Shown: positions 17,599-24,625 of the stretch, in pieces
How positions within the stretch are numbered: position 1 is the first letter of the stretch
Layout of the letters: the number at the start of each line of letters is the position of its first letter
Assembly (NCBI RefSeq): GCF_042684265.1
Contig: NZ_JBHULB010000008.1
Span: 186,001-250,000, forward strand
Direction of reading: 5' to 3'
DNA length: 64,000 nt
Source: Croceitalea marina
GTDB lineage: Bacteria > Bacteroidota > Bacteroidia > Flavobacteriales > Flavobacteriaceae
Notes under the pieces: model-generated
Databases searched by the model: none
What the model was told of the DNA's origin: nothing
What the model saw: only the letters and a program-made list of their open reading frames with translations
Program-made: the position numbers and the translations under genes

Positions 17599-19047
17599 AT
17601 GAGTGATATTAAATCTTACGAAAAAGAATTGGCATTTCAAGCAGATAGACGAAAGGCTACTACCGAATTCATAAAGTTGATAAGTGATTTATGGTATGAT
17701 AAGTCCATCGAAGTAGTTCTATTTAAAAATCAGGTAATCGATAAAAATGTAAGTGATATTATCAATTTGCATGAATATGCTGGAGAGTTTGTTCAAAAAC
17801 CGATTTCCATTTTTGATTCAGTTGAGCTTTTAAGAGCTATAAACGATATTAATATGCCAGCTGCAAAACTGGATATTGGCAAGCTAACCTATGAGTACCA
17901 TTCCCAAGAAAATAGCCACTTAAACGTAAAAGCATTTGTATTAGACAAGCTTAATGATTCGCAAGATTCAAAAGATATTAAACCGAAAGACGTGGTTTTA
18001 TACGGCTTTGGTAGAATAGGCCGCTTATTGGCAAGAGAATTAATGGCCAAGACAGGCAAGGGCAATCAATTAAGGTTAAGAGCAATCGTCACTCGTGGAG
18101 AAGTAAGTGATGCTGTTTTAGAAAAAAGAGCTGCCCTAATGCGCACCGACTCTGTTCATGGGCAATTCAGCGGAACGGTGGAAATCGACTCTAAAAAACA
18201 GGCTTTATTAATCAATGGCACTACGGTTTACATCATAAGTGCAGATAAACCAGAAAGTATCGATTATACCAAATATGGTATTTACAATGCTTTGATTATT
18301 GACAATACAGGAGCATTCAGAGATAAAAAAGCACTTTCGAGACATCTAGAAGCCAAAGGAGCCAACAGGGTATTGCTTACCGCACCAGGTAAAGAAATTC
18401 CAAATATCGTTCACGGTGTTAACCACAAAGAATATGACCCTGACACTACAAAGATTTTTTCAGCGGCATCATGCACAACCAATGCCATTACCCCAATTTT
18501 AAAGGTAATTGAAGATTCTTTGGGCATAAAAAAGGGTCACTTAGAAACTATACATGCCTATACCAACGACCAAAACTTGGTCGATAATATGCACTCAAAA
18601 TACCGTCGTGGTAGAGCTGCAGCTTTAAACATGGTAATTACAGAAACGGGCGCTGGCAAAGCGGTTGCAAAGGCATTACCTTCTTTAGAAGGCAAATTGA
18701 CTTCAAACGCTATTCGTGTTCCCGTACCGAATGGTTCATTGGCTATTTTGAATTTAGAAGTCAAAAACAAAACATCGCAAGAAGCTGTAAATACCATTCT
18801 TAAAAAGTATGCACTTGAAGGTGATCTGGTAGAACAAATAAAATACTCGTTAAGTAATGAATTGGTCTCTTCTGATATTGTAGGTACATCGGCACCTTCT
18901 ATTTATGACAGTAGAGCGACATTAATTTCCGGTGATGGCAAAAACATTGTGCTTTATATCTGGTATGATAACGAATTCGGGTACTCCCATCAGGTAATTA
19001 GGCTAGCAAAGTACATCGCTAAAGTAAGACGCTATACCTATTATTAG
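17599..19047 (+). CDS. gap: Glyceraldehyde-3-phosphate dehydrogenase, long form
   Basis: This enzyme oxidises and phosphorylates glyceraldehyde 3-phosphate with NAD(P)+. The Rossmann motif GFGRIGR is at residues 136-142 and the catalytic cysteine is Cys292 in AASCTTNAITP. The C-terminal WYDNEFGYSHQV is diagnostic. At 482 residues it is ~145 longer than standard GAPDH (about 335): the extra N-terminal region is charged and helical and has no motif I recognise. This long form occurs in Bacteroidota and some proteobacteria. Whether it favours NAD or NADP, or the gluconeogenic direction, cannot be said. Confidence 0.95.
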   Translation: MSDIKSYEKELAFQADRRKATTEFIKLISDLWYDKSIEVVLFKNQVIDKNVSDIINLHEYAGEFVQKPISIFDSVELLRAINDINMPAAKLDIGKLTYEYHSQENSHLNVKAFVLDKLNDSQDSKDIKPKDVVLYGFGRIGRLLARELMAKTGKGNQLRLRAIVTRGEVSDAVLEKRAALMRTDSVHGQFSGTVEIDSKKQALLINGTTVYIISADKPESIDYTKYGIYNALIIDNTGAFRDKKALSRHLEAKGANRVLLTAPGKEIPNIVHGVNHKEYDPDTTKIFSAASCTTNAITPILKVIEDSLGIKKGHLETIHAYTNDQNLVDNMHSKYRRGRAAALNMVITETGAGKAVAKALPSLEGKLTSNAIRVPVPNGSLAILNLEVKNKTSQEAVNTILKKYALEGDLVEQIKYSLSNELVSSDIVGTSAPSIYDSRATLISGDGKNIVLYIWYDNEFGYSHQVIRLAKYIAKVRRYTYY

Positions 19048-19078
19048 AATAAATTTAAAAAGAGATAAATTCATTTTT

Positions 19079-19108
19079 TTGGTGATTTATTTTATTGGTG
19101 TACCTTCG
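19079..19108 (+). promoter_or_regulatory. Predicted promoter of the coiled-coil protein/trmD cluster
   Basis: TTG (19079-19081) is followed after exactly 19 bp by TACCTTCG (19101-19108), one mismatch from TAnnTTTG. It sits 36 bp before the ATG of the following gene. The spacing is identical to the dnaA and rplS promoters in this window. Confidence 0.5.
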
Positions 19109-19143
19109 TTTTGCTCTAAATCTAAAGTAAAAGTAGAACTCCT

Positions 19144-19752
19144 ATGAAAAAAATTATGATTCTCTTAGGTGGATTATTATTAGCAATAAACCCACTTAAA
19201 GCCCAAGACGAAACTACATCTAAAAACGAAGACACTAGTATCAGCGGTCAATTTGAGACCATTATTAGAAAGTCTACCAATTACAGACAAGCTGGTAAAA
19301 GATACGAGGTTGTTCGTTTATTAGAACTGGAAGCGCTCAGAAAGAATATTCTCGATTCCATTTCTACCGCCAATGGCACTATTATTGGTCTTAGGGCTAC
19401 AATAGCAGAAAATGAGACTTCGATAAGCTCTCTTAATACCAAATTGGATGAGACTACAAAGAATCTCAATCAATTGACCGAAGAAAAGGATAGTATGTCT
19501 TTTTTCGGCGCCATGGTTTCCAAGGGCACTTATAAAATTATTGTATGGTCTATTATTTTTGGTCTGTTGGCCTTTTTGTTATTCTTTATTTACCGTTTTA
19601 AAAACAGTAACTTTTTAACACAACAAGCAAAATCTGCGCTTGCTGATGTTGAAGCGGAGTTTGAACAACATCGTAGAAGATCTCTGGAAAGAGAGCAAAA
19701 GATAAGTCGGGAATTGCAAGACGAAATCAACAAAAACAAAAAAGGGGCCTAA
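19144..19752 (+). CDS. Membrane-anchored coiled-coil protein of unknown function
   Basis: This 202-residue protein has a signal peptide (cut near KAQD), a heptad-rich coiled coil (residues ~60-118, with repeating L/I/T and E/K/N), one strong membrane helix (about 130-152, IIVWSIIFGLLAFLLFFIYRF) and a charged coiled tail (160-202) ending in lysines. The likely topology is a periplasmic coil with a cytoplasmic coil. I do not recognise a functional family. It precedes trmD by two genes. I have a memory, unverified, of relatives being named as tRNA methyltransferases; no methyltransferase motif is present here. Confidence 0.8.
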   Translation: MKKIMILLGGLLLAINPLKAQDETTSKNEDTSISGQFETIIRKSTNYRQAGKRYEVVRLLELEALRKNILDSISTANGTIIGLRATIAENETSISSLNTKLDETTKNLNQLTEEKDSMSFFGAMVSKGTYKIIVWSIIFGLLAFLLFFIYRFKNSNFLTQQAKSALADVEAEFEQHRRRSLEREQKISRELQDEINKNKKGA

Positions 19753-19761
19753 CCCATTTAC

Positions 19762-20208
19762 ATGAACATTATACGTGCCACAAAAGAACATATTCCTTTA
19801 GTGGTGACCTTGTTTGATGCATATCGGGTGTTCTACCAACAGTCTTCCGAGAAAAAAAGTGCCTTTACTTTTTTGGAGAAACGTTTAGAATTGAATGAGT
19901 CTATTCTATTTCTTGCTATAGAGAAGGATACTCCTATTGGATTTACCCAACTATACACCTCTTTCTCATCTGTATCCATGGAAGCCTTTTATATTTTAAA
20001 CGATTTATATGTAAGTCCTTCACATAGAGGAAAAGGAGTTGGGCAGGCATTATTAAATAAAGCAAAAGAACAATGCCTTCTCATGGGCTATAAAGGTGTT
20101 GGGTTAGAAACTGGTATTGAAAACCCTGCGCAACATTTATATGAAAGATTAGGTTGGCAAAAAGACAGCAAACATTTTCATTATTTTTGGTCAGCCCATA
20201 AAACCTGA
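19762..20208 (+). CDS. GNAT family N-acetyltransferase
   Basis: This 148-residue acetyltransferase has the motif A segment LNDLYVSPSHRGKGVGQALL (R-G-x-G-x-G, residues ~76-95) and a C-terminal GLETGIENPAQHLYERLGW motif typical of this fold. The N-terminus (IRATKEHIPLVVTLFDAYRVFY) is the usual GNAT strand-helix. The substrate is unknown. It starts 9 bp after the coiled-coil gene, with no terminator between, so it is probably co-transcribed and leads into trmD 36 bp later. Confidence 0.9.
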   Translation: MNIIRATKEHIPLVVTLFDAYRVFYQQSSEKKSAFTFLEKRLELNESILFLAIEKDTPIGFTQLYTSFSSVSMEAFYILNDLYVSPSHRGKGVGQALLNKAKEQCLLMGYKGVGLETGIENPAQHLYERLGWQKDSKHFHYFWSAHKT

Positions 20209-20244
20209 ATAATAGCCTACTTTTACACCATATAAGTACCTATC

Positions 20245-20919
20245 ATGCGCATTGATATTATTACTGTTTTACCAGAGTTACTTAAGAGCCCTTTTGAAGC
20301 TTCTATCTTAAAACGAGCCATTGAAAAAGGGCTTGTGGAAGTACATTTGCACAATCTAAGAGATTTCTCTTTAGGAAATTATAACCAAGTTGATGATTAC
20401 CAATTTGGTGGAGGGGCTGGAATGGTGCTTATGGCCGAACCCATAGATAAGTGCATTTCTAAACTAAAAGAAGAAAGAGTCTACGACGAGGTCATTTATA
20501 TGTCACCCGATGGTGCTACGTTGAATCAAGGTATGGCGAACGGATTATCACTAAAGAAAAATATTATTATACTATGTGGCCATTACAAAGGAGTGGACCA
20601 GCGTGTTCGAGATCTTTTTATTACAAAAGAAATTTCTATAGGTGATTATGTATTATCCGGAGGTGAACTTGCTGCCGCTGTGTTATCCGATGCCGTAATT
20701 AGATTGCTTCCGGGGGTTTTAAATGATGAAACTTCAGCTTTAACAGATACCTTTCAAGATAATCTATTGGCGCCCCCTGTCTATACTAGACCATCAAACT
20801 ACAAAGGGCATAAGGTGCCAGATGTATTATTAAGCGGTAATTTCCCCAAAATAGAAAAATGGCGAGAAGAACAGGCATTAAAAAGAACTGAAACCTTGCG
20901 ACCTGATTTATTAGAATAA
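20245..20919 (+). CDS. trmD: tRNA (guanine-N1-)-methyltransferase TrmD
   Basis: TrmD methylates G37 of tRNAs that read CNN and similar codons, which prevents +1 frameshifting. The SPOUT-class knot region is visible as IILCGHYKGVDQRVRD and EISIGDYVLSGGELAA; the N-terminal MRIDIITVLPELLKSPFEAS is the normal start, and FGGGAGMVL is the SAM-binding segment. The length, 224 residues, is normal. It lies upstream of rplS with one small membrane gene in between; trmD-rplS clustering is conserved across many bacteria. Confidence 0.98.
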   Translation: MRIDIITVLPELLKSPFEASILKRAIEKGLVEVHLHNLRDFSLGNYNQVDDYQFGGGAGMVLMAEPIDKCISKLKEERVYDEVIYMSPDGATLNQGMANGLSLKKNIIILCGHYKGVDQRVRDLFITKEISIGDYVLSGGELAAAVLSDAVIRLLPGVLNDETSALTDTFQDNLLAPPVYTRPSNYKGHKVPDVLLSGNFPKIEKWREEQALKRTETLRPDLLE

Positions 20920-20920
20920 T

Positions 20921-21229
20921 ATGACTTTTGACCCTATTTATATTGTAGGCGGTATTTTAGGAGACCTGTCACAATTACTATTACTGGTATTTTGCATTGT
21001 TCTAGTCTTTAAGATTAAAAATACCGCTACCGTATTAATGTTAGCGGGAAGCATTCTTACCATATTTTTTTACGTATTTAATATCATATGGACCACCATA
21101 GCAGCTACTAATGGTCCTGAAGCCGTTGCTAAATCAGTTGCTTTATTAAATGTTCTCCAAAATATACCCCCGGTAATTTTTGTAATTGGTTTTTCGCTAT
21201 TCGTTAATAACCATATAAAGAAAAACTAG
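20921..21229 (+). CDS. Small membrane protein of unknown function
   Basis: This 102-residue protein consists of three hydrophobic segments (about residues 5-30, 35-57, 75-96) joined by short loops; the end is the charged HIKKN. It starts one base after the trmD stop, so translation is probably coupled. I do not recognise a family, and no charged or catalytic residues stand out in the membrane segments. It lies between trmD and rplS, which have their own promoter to the right. Confidence 0.75.
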   Translation: MTFDPIYIVGGILGDLSQLLLLVFCIVLVFKIKNTATVLMLAGSILTIFFYVFNIIWTTIAATNGPEAVAKSVALLNVLQNIPPVIFVIGFSLFVNNHIKKN

Positions 21230-21258
21230 TAGATAGAGCTAAAAAAATCTCAAAACTA

Positions 21259-21288
21259 TTGTCAGTTTTAAATTAAGAACTATTTTTG
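21259..21288 (+). promoter_or_regulatory. Predicted rplS promoter, perfect Bacteroidota consensus
   Basis: TTG (21259-21261), exactly 19 bp, then TATTTTTG (21281-21288) matches TAnnTTTG at every defined base. The rplS ATG is at 21360, so the mRNA leader would be ~65 nt, long enough for ribosomal-protein leader control, although I see no strong hairpin there. Confidence 0.7.
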
Positions 21289-21359
21289 CACTCCATTAAA
21301 GTTAACCTCTGACGAAAATCGTGAATGTTGATTTTAAAAAACACTTAAATTGATTCGAA

Positions 21360-21710
21360 ATGGAATCGCTAATAAAATTTGTAGAAAACGAATTCGTAGA
21401 AAAGAAAGAATTTCCAAAGTTCTCTTCCGGTGATACTATCACTGTGTACTACGAAATTAAAGAAGGTGACAAAACAAGAACCCAGTTCTTTAAAGGTGTT
21501 GTCATTCAGCGTCGCGGTAGTGGTGCGACGGAAACCTTTACCATAAGAAAAATGTCGGGTACTGTAGGTGTTGAGCGTATCTTCCCAGTGAACATGCCTG
21601 CACTCCAAAAGATAGAATTAAACAAAAGAGGTAAAGTTAGAAGGTCAAGAATCTTTTACTTTAGAGGTCTTACCGGTAAGAAAGCAAGGATTAAGGAAAT
21701 TCGTTCTTAA
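21360..21710 (+). CDS. rplS: 50S ribosomal protein L19
   Basis: L19 lies at the interface between the 30S and 50S subunits. The 116-residue sequence has the family hallmarks FSSGDTITVYYEIKEG near the N-terminus, FKGVVIQRRGSG, TFTIRKMSGTVGVERIFP and a basic C-terminus (RRSRIFYFRGLTGKKARIKE). It has its own promoter 70 bp upstream and a strong terminator 22 bp downstream, so it is probably expressed as a monocistronic unit besides any read-through from trmD. Confidence 0.98.
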   Translation: MESLIKFVENEFVEKKEFPKFSSGDTITVYYEIKEGDKTRTQFFKGVVIQRRGSGATETFTIRKMSGTVGVERIFPVNMPALQKIELNKRGKVRRSRIFYFRGLTGKKARIKEIRS

Positions 21711-21732
21711 GCTTACCTTTTAACAAAACCAT

Positions 21733-21764
21733 AAAGCATCCTTTAATTTAGGATGCTTTTTTTT
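21733..21764 (+). terminator. Intrinsic terminator of rplS
   Basis: The stem AAAGCATCCT / AGGATGCTTT (21733-21742 and 21750-21759) has a TTTAATT loop and is followed by T's through 21764. The perfect 10-bp stem lies just after the L19 stop codon. Confidence 0.92.
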
Positions 21765-21889
21765 ATGAACAATTGTTAATAACCATAGTTCATAATATGT
21801 TGATTTTTAGTTGCTTATAATATACTCCAAATTCAAAATAAACAGTACATTTATCTAAGAATTTAAAAAGATGGTAACAAATTTTTAGA

Positions 21890-22248
21890 TTCTTCTTAAA
21901 GTTGACGTTCTTTAAAATATTGTTCGCTTAATTTAATTGGTAACACTACTAATCTTAAGATAAGCTTGTCGATAGACAGTGCTCAGGCAAAAGAAATCGA
22001 CAAATACGGTTTTTGTGTGCTATTGGAAGAGCAATTTTCCTTTATGACAAAAATTAAAGAACAATAACCAGATACACTCTTGTGGTTTGATTGAAAAATT
22101 AAAAGCAGAGTTAATCTAAACGTTGAAACACTTGTCTAAATGTGGCCCAAGGCCGAAACTGCGATGGCAACATACGGTTTAAAGTTTATGAAGTGTTTGC
22201 AAAAAGCCATATCAAAGTATTCGTACGATGATATGGCTTTTATTGTTT
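21890..22248 (+). ncRNA. Candidate structured small RNA between rplS and icd
   Basis: The 615 bp between rplS (21710) and icd (22326) hold no credible protein gene. Inside it I find nested complementary segments: ATTGTTC+TTAATTT (21919-21934) pairing with AAATTAA+GAACAAT (22051-22065) around an internal perfect helix TTGTCGAT / ATCGACAA (21966-21973, 21996-22003). A second domain is closed by AAACACTT / AAGTGTTT (22126-22133, 22191-22198) and contains AAACTG / CGGTTT. A 13-bp terminator stem follows at once. The unit is flanked by the rplS terminator and the icd promoter, so it looks like its own gene. The 5' end and promoter are not clear. I found no tmRNA, RNase P or SRP RNA signature; 6S RNA is a possibility I cannot settle. 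Confidence 0.42.
22202..22248 (+). terminator. Strong terminator ending the candidate small RNA
   Basis: The perfect 13-bp stem AAAAGCCATATCA (22202-22214) / TGATATGGCTTTT (22229-22241), with a 14-base loop, is followed by ATTGTTTTT. There is no protein gene in the preceding 490 bp, and rplS already has its own terminator, so this one implies a separate transcript upstream. Confidence 0.85.
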
Positions 22249-22293
22249 TTATACTCCATTAATATTCCCTTAGAATAACCTTAGCTAAAATCG

Positions 22294-22301
22294 TATATTT
22301 G
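22294..22301 (+). promoter_or_regulatory. Predicted -7 element of the icd promoter
   Basis: TATATTTG matches TAnnTTTG exactly and lies 25 bp before the icd ATG, giving a leader of under 20 nt. A TTAG ~20 bp upstream could serve as a weak -33 element. Confidence 0.5.
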
Positions 22302-22325
22302 CACCGCTAAAATTAATTCTAAGCG

Positions 22326-24551
22326 ATGGCAAAAATACTTTATACCAAGACCGATGAGGCCCCATCATTGGCAACCCAATCTTTTCTACCTATAGTCAAA
22401 GCATTTACAAGCACCGCCAATATTTCAATTGAAACGAGAGATATTTCTCTTGCTGGCAGAATAATTGCTTCTTTTCCAGAGTTTTTGAAAGAAGAACAGA
22501 GAATTTCCAATGATTTAGCGGACTTAGGGGAAATTGCTAAAACTCCTGAGGCCAACATTATAAAGCTACCAAATATTAGTGCCTCTGTACCTCAATTATC
22601 CGAAGCCATAGAAGAACTTCAAAAATTGGGCTATAATATTCCGAACTATCCTTCTTCACCTAAAACGGACGAAGAAAAAGAGATAAGACTTCGTTTTGAT
22701 AAAATAAAAGGGAGTGCCGTAAACCCTGTATTACGAGAAGGTAATTCTGATAGGCGCGCACCAAAGGCGATAAAGAACTATGCCAAAAAGAACCCACATA
22801 AAATGGGGGTTTGGTCCAAAGATTCTAAAACCCATGTTGCTACAATGTCTTCTGGGGATTTTAGGTCTAATGAAAAATCCCTGACCGTAAATGAGGAAAA
22901 AGAAGTTGCTATTGTTCTAGAAAATAGTAACGGAAATAAGACGACACTAAAGCCAAGTATCGAGCTCCAAAAAGGAGAAATCATTGACGCTACCGTTTTA
23001 AGTAAGAATGCCCTGAAAACATTCTTGAAAAACGAAGTGAAAGATGCCAAAGAAAATGATGTACTACTTTCTTTTCATCTGAAAGCGACCATGATGAAGG
23101 TTTCCGACCCGATTATTTTTGGGCATGCTTTAGAAACTTATTTTAGCGAGGTCTTCGAAAAATATGCCGATACCTTTAAAAAACTAGGTGTTAATGCAAA
23201 CAACGGACTTGAAAGTCTATTTGATAAGCTTGAAAATTTATCCTCAACCGAAAAAACAGAAATTACTGAAGCAATAAAAGAGACCATTCACCATGGGCCA
23301 GATTTAGCAATGGTAAATTCCGATAAAGGAATTACAAATCTGCATGTACCAAGTGATATCATTATCGATGCTTCAATGCCGGCGATGATCCGTAATTCGG
23401 GGCAAATGTGGGATAAAAATGGTGCATCAAAAGATACTAAAGCTGTAATTCCTGATAGCAGCTACGCCGGCATCTACCAAGTTACTATTGACTTTTGCAA
23501 AGAACATGGTGCTTTTGACCCTACAACAATGGGTACGGTACCTAATGTTGGACTAATGGCCCAAAAAGCGGAAGAATATGGTTCACACGATAAAACTTTC
23601 GAAATAAAAGAAGCTGGAACCGTAGCGGTAATCGATACTAAAACTGGCGAGAAACTAATTGAACATAAGGTAGAAGAAGGTGATATCTGGAGAATGTGTC
23701 AAGTAAAAGATGCACCTATTCAAGATTGGGTAAAACTAGCCGTAACAAGAGCTAAGGCTTCAAAAACACCCGCTGTATTTTGGTTAGACGAAACAAGAGC
23801 TCATGACACAGAGTTAATAAAAAAAGTTAATGTTTATTTACCAAATCATGATACTTCTGGGCTTGAGTTGCATATTCTTTCTCCCACTGAGGCAACCTTA
23901 TTTACTTTAAAAAGAATTAAAGAAGGAAAAGATACCATATCGGTATCTGGAAATGTACTGCGAGATTACCTAACTGATCTATTCCCTATTCTAGAGGTGG
24001 GTACTAGTGCCAAAATGCTATCTATCGTGCCTTTAATGAATGGTGGGGGTCTGTTTGAAACTGGCGCCGGAGGTTCTGCACCAAAGCACGTTGAGCAATT
24101 TCTTGAAGAAGGCCATCTTAGATGGGACTCATTGGGTGAATTTTTAGCGCTTGGAGTTTCATTGGACCACTATGGTGAGAAAAACGACAATAAAAAAGCA
24201 CAGGTTTTGGCAGAAGCTCTTGATGAAGCCACTGAAAAATTCTTGGATAATGACAAGTCGCCTTCAAGAAAAGTTAATGAACTGGATACAAGGGGCAGTC
24301 ATTTTTACTTGGCTATGTACTGGGCAGAGGCATTGGCAAATCAAACCAACGATCAGTATTTAAAGGAAAAGTTCTCTAAAGTAGATACTATTTTTAAGGA
24401 AAAGGAGAACGAAATACTAAAAGAGTTAATTGATGCCCAAGGAAAACCTGTTGACATTGGCGGTTATTATTTACCAAATGATGTAAAGGCTGCTAGTGCT
24501 ATGAGACCTAGCAGTAGCTTCAATGAAATTTTAAAAACAATTGCAGAATAG
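22326..24551 (+). CDS. icd: NADP-dependent isocitrate dehydrogenase, monomeric type
   Basis: This enzyme oxidatively decarboxylates isocitrate to 2-oxoglutarate in the TCA cycle. At 741 residues it is the large monomeric class, unrelated in length to the ~415-residue homodimeric enzyme. Typical segments are AKILYTKTDEAPSLATQSFLP at the start, LREGNSDRRAP (around residue 139), FWLDETRAHD (about 488-497), MNGGGLFETGAGGSAPKH and the C-terminal VDIGGYY. The gene has its own promoter. The monomeric form is the common one in Bacteroidota. Nothing in the sequence suggests damage. Confidence 0.97.
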   Translation: MAKILYTKTDEAPSLATQSFLPIVKAFTSTANISIETRDISLAGRIIASFPEFLKEEQRISNDLADLGEIAKTPEANIIKLPNISASVPQLSEAIEELQKLGYNIPNYPSSPKTDEEKEIRLRFDKIKGSAVNPVLREGNSDRRAPKAIKNYAKKNPHKMGVWSKDSKTHVATMSSGDFRSNEKSLTVNEEKEVAIVLENSNGNKTTLKPSIELQKGEIIDATVLSKNALKTFLKNEVKDAKENDVLLSFHLKATMMKVSDPIIFGHALETYFSEVFEKYADTFKKLGVNANNGLESLFDKLENLSSTEKTEITEAIKETIHHGPDLAMVNSDKGITNLHVPSDIIIDASMPAMIRNSGQMWDKNGASKDTKAVIPDSSYAGIYQVTIDFCKEHGAFDPTTMGTVPNVGLMAQKAEEYGSHDKTFEIKEAGTVAVIDTKTGEKLIEHKVEEGDIWRMCQVKDAPIQDWVKLAVTRAKASKTPAVFWLDETRAHDTELIKKVNVYLPNHDTSGLELHILSPTEATLFTLKRIKEGKDTISVSGNVLRDYLTDLFPILEVGTSAKMLSIVPLMNGGGLFETGAGGSAPKHVEQFLEEGHLRWDSLGEFLALGVSLDHYGEKNDNKKAQVLAEALDEATEKFLDNDKSPSRKVNELDTRGSHFYLAMYWAEALANQTNDQYLKEKFSKVDTIFKEKENEILKELIDAQGKPVDIGGYYLPNDVKAASAMRPSSSFNEILKTIAE

Positions 24552-24567
24552 TTTTGTGATGTTTGGT

Positions 24568-24613
24568 TTGATATAGAGTTTAAGACTGTATTTTATTCCT
24601 TATTTTTAAGGAA
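24568..24613 (+). promoter_or_regulatory. Weak promoter with operator-like inverted repeat before the TonB receptor
   Basis: TTG (24568-24570), 18 bp, then TATTTTAT (24589-24596) is a 6/8 match to TAnnTTTG. Just downstream lies a perfect 7-bp inverted repeat TTCCTTA-TTTT-TAAGGAA (24596-24613) that would cover the start site. It has no T-tail, so an operator is more likely than a terminator. The regulator is unknown. Confidence 0.3.
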
Positions 24614-24625
24614 ATCATCAATCAA

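Noticed and set aside
21765..22325. tmRNA, RNase P RNA or SRP RNA
   Set aside because: No GGGG...ACCA ends or tag frame, no GAGGAAAGTC core and no GGAAGCAGCC loop were found; the candidate is left as an unassigned RNA.
24596..24613. Terminator of icd
   Set aside because: The inverted repeat lies 45 bp past icd, is AT-rich and has no T-tail, so I treat it as a possible operator for the next gene.
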